This document shows, one piece after another, positions 59,245-64,000 of a stretch of 64,000 nucleotides of DNA. The number at the start of each line of letters is the position of its first letter. Position 1 is the stretch's first letter. Position numbers and translations under genes: made by a program. The notes beneath the pieces are model-generated. The model ran no database searches. It had not been told where the DNA came from and saw only the letters and a list, made by a program, of their open reading frames with translations. This DNA is from Steromphala cineraria (taxonomy: Eukaryota; Mollusca; Gastropoda; Trochida; Trochidae), in the NCBI GenBank assembly GCA_916613615.1, contig OU744724.1, positions 26,274,171 to 26,338,170 on the forward strand. Reading direction: 5' to 3'.

Positions 59245-59531
59245 CCGTGACACTAGTTGACCTGTTGGCTGAAGGGGCTGATGGGGCTGCGGTCTCTGGA
59301 AGGCTCTGAATCTGTGGGGCTGGGGAATCGGCCCGTGGGGGTGAGGTCACAAAGTTAAAAGTAAGATCCGGGTTTGTCAGTGCCTCCTCACCCCCGCAAA
59401 GTCTATGATGTGGGCTACACAGGGGGTTCATGGACAAAACCACCGTCATTTCGAGCCTTTGTCGCAGGTGGCTTAATCAACTACCACATTGGCCTAACGC
59501 AACAGGTCACAGGCCGGGGTATAGGCACAAT
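59245..59531 (-). CDS. Coding exon of an unrecognised gene, with start codon
   Basis: On the minus strand an exon runs from a TTTATTTCAG acceptor (just above 59531) to a GTGAGT donor (just below 59245). It holds a short 5' UTR, an in-frame stop, then ATG at 59449. The 68 codons that follow include GEEALTNPDLTFNFVTSPP and a Pro/Ala/Ser-rich stretch, ending in phase 1. The sequence is far less AT-rich than its neighbours, and both splice sites are consensus, so I think it is real. The low-complexity Pro-Ser character suggests the disordered N-terminus of a regulatory protein. I do not recognise the family, and no downstream exon was found. Translation beyond the donor soon becomes AT-rich and unconvincing. 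Confidence 0.55.
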
Positions 59532-60179
59532 CTGAAATAAATATTAAAACAAGATATAGGATGTTTATGAGGTTGTGAAACCATGCGTTAACGCCAGTTG
59601 TCTAATTGGGGAACCATGACCCATGTCAAAGCTTGCCTAAAGACGTATATCCTAAATAAGCTGACATCACGATTTACTCGTGCGCCTGAGGCCAGTCGAC
59701 CCAAAGGCTGGACCCCGAATAGCCAGAATAACTCCGGACCAGTGACCCCTCGAACAAGTGTCCCCAAACAATGATCCCTAGTCGATAACAAGTTTCTGCT
59801 ACCGTGCTGTCAAAGGATCGTCAAAGAAAATACTAGCGTTATATTTACCTTGTAAACTTGTAATAAAGTCCGTGGAGAACTATGCATACAACACAAAGTA
59901 TGTAAATCCAACAAAGCGAATTGATCAGGACACTGTGGACGTTTTGAGTGAAAACTTTCCCCTGTTCAGCTGTCGCCTTTCAACGGGAAGGCACGCTTAT
60001 ATTTGCTTAACAATACCAATAGAAGCTGTTCCATCCACTGATACTCCACCCTCCACACAAATCACTCAAAGTTGCACGAGAGAGAAATATCCTCCAAAAG
60101 CTGCAATAATGATTATTACGCTATATCACACACTTGACGCCATCCTTGCGCCGCCGTTATAATAACTCTGCACTATCGC
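59532..60179. other. Region upstream of the 59245 exon
   Basis: Likely intron or 5' flank of the minus-strand gene. A 96-codon plus-strand open frame (59872-60162) has no domain and is not called. Confidence 0.35.
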
Positions 60180-60440
60180 ACATGTAGACTCAAAGCGTAT
60201 GCACCGAGCAGTGGTTTCTTTGTTGTGGGACCACTCGATCTCACTACGGCTGGCTAGCAGACGATATCCGCTCTTCACTGCGGCGACTCATAGCGGTAGG
60301 AAGACCACGGATATGTCACACGCTGCGATTGGCTGATTCGCCCGATTAATTGCTGTCAATGAAATCGCGCGTGCCGTGCCCGTATCGCCTCCGTATAACG
60401 CTAATACGCTCTGAGTCCTACTCTAGCTGAAGGCGAGAGG
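60180..60440 (-). promoter_or_regulatory. CpG-rich candidate promoter
   Basis: A short block dense in CG, with GATTGGCTGA (an inverted CCAAT box when read on the minus strand). It lies 0.7-1 kb upstream of the minus-strand exon at 59245-59531. It is a plausible promoter for that gene, but no start site can be fixed. Confidence 0.3.
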
Positions 60441-61454
60441 TGAAAGTTGATAAGAATACTGTATCATCACTCCATTTACAACGCAGTGGATTTACAATTG
60501 ATATCGACTCGACGAAATGCGAGCAGAAAGTATGGTGTTATTACGACCATTGTTTGGCCTAGTTACGGCGATAACGTAGAACAGATGCGAGCAAGTTGCA
60601 TAAGATACGGGATGGTTAAATCATCGCTTTCAACTCCACATTAGCAATGCTTTCAATCTCAAGTGGGATCTTTCGAGTGATGGGCCAAGCAGTAATTTCT
60701 CCCGAAGAGAGTATTTAAGGCGTTACGGCCAGGTTTTCAATCCAATATCTTGGGAAAACGGCGTGAATAGTTTAAATGGGAATTTCAAATTCTTTAGAAA
60801 CCTCTAACACATTTTCAAAAAAAATACAGGTTTCTCAAAGAAATAAATTTGTTATCAGTATAAAGTCACTAATTTCAAATGGTGAGTATCTTAGATTTTA
60901 TATCTCTTTAAAACGTTTAAGTACGTTATTATTGGTGTTAATTACATGAATAAGTTTATGGAGAACTCTAACATAAAAAGTAGAATCTGCAATGAAATAC
61001 GGACAAAAAATCTAAAATTTGAAAAATAATTTTGATGGGACAGGTTTGAGTGTTTAACAGTTAGTTAAATCTTTATGATAAATGTCTTAATTGCTCTGCT
61101 TCATTTGCAAATAATAGTTAACATGATAGTAAAACTAGTCGGTATGAGTACAAGCTAAACAGTTGCTAGAATACGTGTATAAACAAGATGGCGGACTTCT
61201 GACAAGAGATTGTTAAATCATTGCTGGTTAAGAAACAATGTACAATAATACACACACACTTAATATGTAACAATGGGTGTTTGACGTCAAAAGAAAACAA
61301 AAATCAGAGGCTGAATCAGTCAGAAATCATATAAAAAGTTCAATTTGTTTAATTGTACCTAAAATGCAAAAATAAGCTTGACAAATCATGTAATCAAACC
61401 ATGTTGCAAATGAAAACAAGAAAAAAAGCCCTCAATGTTTTCAACCATAGAATT
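60441..61454. other. AT-rich spacer, no gene seen
   Basis: No supportable feature. Confidence 0.4.
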
Positions 61455-62140
61455 TAAAACAAAATAAGAGATGCACATCTTTAGCTTCATTTAAGTTCAA
61501 ACATCCTTTAAAGTGTAGACAATTAAAAATACCCAAAACATAATATAAGGTGCACACCTTTAGGATACATATAAAGCATGTTTGGAAGAATAGCGCAGTC
61601 TATCCAGTACTTTTTTAGGAGAAGTGGATAACCAAAATCCCATATAATACCAATATGAGCTTTCACTTGCTCCAAAATTCACCTATGAAATGCACACCCT
61701 TAGGATGCCTATAAGCCATGTGTGCAATTTAAATTAAATCCGTTGAATGGTTTTTTTGAGTAGAGGTGGATAAACAACACCCCCTATCACACTACCATGA
61801 GCTTTCACTTTCAAAACAATTCACCGAAGTTCAACATGTCAGAAATTTGAAAGAAAAAAAAGAATTGAAAAAACAAAATATGAGATGCCCACCCTTAGGA
61901 TGCCTATAAGCCATATGTGCAATTTAAATTAAATCCATTGAATGGTGTTTGAGGAGAAGTGGATAAACAACACCCCCTATCACACTACCAGCTTTCACTT
62001 TCACAAAAATTCACCTAAGTTCAACATGACATGAACAAAAAATAAAAATTGAAAAACAAAATATGAGATGCACACCCTTAGGATGCCTAAAAGCCATGTG
62101 TGCGATTTCAATTAAATCTGTTGAATGTTTTTTGGCGGGG
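61455..62140. repeat. Tandem array of about 190-bp units, 3-4 copies
   Basis: Units are marked by GATGCACACCCTTAGGATGC-like starts near 61551, 61689, 61883 and 62068, with a partial unit near 61470. Shared blocks include ATAAGCCATGTGTGCAATTT, GAAGTGGATAAACAACACCC and GAGCTTTCACTTTC-like. Units 2 and 3 are most alike and the outer ones are diverged or partial. It is non-coding. The AAATCCATTGAATGGTTTTTGAG-like motif is frequent in mollusc repeats. Confidence 0.85.
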
Positions 62141-63103
62141 GCATAACAAATCTACATGTTTTAAAACTATTAAACATATTAACAAATAATACAAACTTTT
62201 ATCATATAATGGAGGGTGTTATCGATGCAATAAAGCTATCTGATAAACTTGGTATCCGATTGCCTCAAAATCTGATAAAGATGCAAATTAGGTCAAAACA
62301 CGAACTATTTTCTCAAAACTCCATGCATGTCATGCGAGTCCTAAAACGGTCCACTGACCATTGATAACGTCGTCGGGAGTTTTCAGGTTTTGTGTTTTTT
62401 ATCGAATAAAATATCGTACAAAAGCCGTCAGGGTAAACTTATCACGCATTCGTATTTAGGAAATTATAGCTTGGTTATCGAAGCTATACAAGTTGTTTTC
62501 ATCGTTCGTTTACAAAATATAACGATATGCAGCTAACAATATCGAAAAAATATGTGCTTCAATTTTCGTGAATAACATAGGCCTAGATCGCTTTGACCAT
62601 GTCGGTTACCAACATATCAGCATAAACAAATAATATTCTAGTGATAATACACATTATCTAGTACCGGAGTAACAAACGCAACAACCTCACCTTCGCAAAT
62701 AGTCGGCGTTTGGTCTAAGGATACCGCAACTGAACTGGCGTAACAACAATGACAATGCAGCTTTTCAAAATGCAGTTAGAGTTACTTCCCCTGTTGTAGC
62801 GACGTTGACAAGTGGTTCTTACACGTTTTGTGTTATAAAAAAATACAATATTTACTCGTGCACTGGGAATAATACTGAAAATGTTGATAGATTGTAGAAG
62901 ACGTTTCTAACACTGTGAAAAAAATAATTTAATGAAGGAATATTTCTAGACTGTTCACAACTATACATTGCCGACAACATGACCTTCACCTTGGTTTATT
63001 GTGAAAGCAATTACTCCGCGAAATCTAGGTCAACATATTTTAAGTAGGAATCATATTTTCGTTTAAACCCGTTTATTTCAAAATGACATTATATGATAAA
63101 GAA
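62141..63103. other. Spacer, no gene seen
   Basis: A 79-codon open frame starting in the last tandem unit (62125-62364) lacks any domain. Nothing else recognised. Confidence 0.4.
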
Positions 63104-63249
63104 ATTATTAACCTCGTGTGTTTCCGTATCATTAATATCATATAATAGGAATAAAAATATATGTATTATGCTCGCCAAAGGCTCGCATAATACAAATTTT
63201 ATTCCTATTATATGATATTAATGATACGGAAACACACTCGGTTAATAAT
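63104..63249. repeat. 146-bp near-perfect palindrome (foldback element)
   Basis: Arms 63104-63156 and 63197-63249 are inverse complements over 53 bp, with only two or three mismatches (CTCGT versus ACTCG). The 40-bp centre also pairs partly (TGTATTATGC/GCATAATACA). It is probably a foldback MITE. No target duplication was identified. Confidence 0.9.
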
Positions 63250-64000
63250 CTCTATATATTAAATAGTAACAGAAAATGAAATTGATTTATTTTCAACCTT
63301 AAGTTGACATTAAATAAAATGGAATGATTATGAATTTCATTAATCACATAGAAATGACCAGACTGAAGTGACTACCCGCTCTATTGATATGTTAACGAGT
63401 CACATAATAATTAAAGGTAAAACCACGAGGAAATAAAGAAAGCATCTGTAAACGTAACAAGGGGGTGGAAAAGGGAAGAGGGAAATACCCTCCACTGTCA
63501 AATGTCATATTTGATGTGAATTGTGATAGGGAAATGTTCAACCACATCCATTGTTCGTTAAACCGATGGGCTGATATGATTTCCTTGTTGTACACCCCTA
63601 TAATCGAAACTCTCACGATATGTTGTAAATGATGATACCTGACTTGAATTTCCTCATGTTACCTTTGTCAGGTAAAAAAGGGGTTACCCTTAACAAGTCA
63701 GATGATTTTCAGAATTCTCAGATTCATTTGTTAAGAAATAAAAGACGTTGACTTTCGTAATGGAAAATAGTAGGAAGTCCACAATACCAATGTTGCTGTG
63801 TATTTTGTAAAGCTTTCAAATGTTGAATTGAAATATTATAATAATGAGATGTCCATTTATAGAGCGTTCTTATCCATCCACTCTGCGGTGCCTCAAGGTG
63901 ATATAGGAATATTATTACCCAAGCTGACATACATGTCGCTAGAAGGTCATCACAAAACACACTCTTTAACCACTGTCAGGTATTCATTTCCTTCTGAGTG
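63250..64000. other. Spacer to window end
   Basis: Two minus-strand open frames of 74 and 78 codons have no domain or splice context. No gene is supported. Confidence 0.35.

Overview
The window looks like AT-rich, gene-poor, transposon-rich DNA from an invertebrate animal. The retroposon tails and SINE types suggest a mollusc, probably a bivalve, but no single-copy marker proves this. Few genes are visible: one complete two-gene transposon, one SERTA-domain coding exon, and one well-defined exon of an unrecognised gene. Most of the rest is repeats or featureless AT-rich spacer.

The main object is an apparently complete DNA transposon of 7,604 bp at 47185-54788. It has imperfect terminal inverted repeats starting TAGTCT and a perfect 9-bp target-site duplication (TGATTAAGT). 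It carries two convergent, spliced genes whose stop codons are 3 bp apart. The plus-strand gene encodes a RecQ-type helicase of about 507 aa. The minus-strand gene encodes a protein of about 989 aa with N-terminal cysteine clusters and a DUF6589-like body, which is the likely transposase. The layout fits the helicase-bearing Academ lineage (AcademH) better than any other class I know. Short non-autonomous relatives with similar ends lie at 2279-2465, 3863-4040 and 30857-31050. A second, related family is at 42630-42797 and 45676-45835. Where readable, their target duplications are also 9 bp.

By region: 1-4,040 holds short TIR elements and a 5'-truncated LINE with a 16-bp target duplication. 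From about 4,200 to 21,730 there appears to be an old tandem segmental duplication: about 4.2-11.6 kb matches about 12.3-21.7 kb in order. Both copies contain large (TAGTGG)n/(TAG)n microsatellites. Between or inside the copies are a (TTAGG)13 tract, a long-TIR element, and a 644-bp element with 40-bp TIRs full of ATTCGTA/ATTCGTG words. From 21.7 to 36 kb are TTAA-flanked elements, LINE and SINE pieces, a 140-155 bp tandem array and nested insertions. The SERTA-domain exon lies at 36.1-36.7 kb on the minus strand. From 37 to 47 kb there are only repeats and spacer. The AcademH-like element follows. From 55 to 64 kb there are CpG-containing stretches, the unrecognised exon at 59245-59531, a roughly 190-bp tandem array and a 146-bp palindrome.

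Homology calls rest on recognising motifs by eye. No database search was possible.
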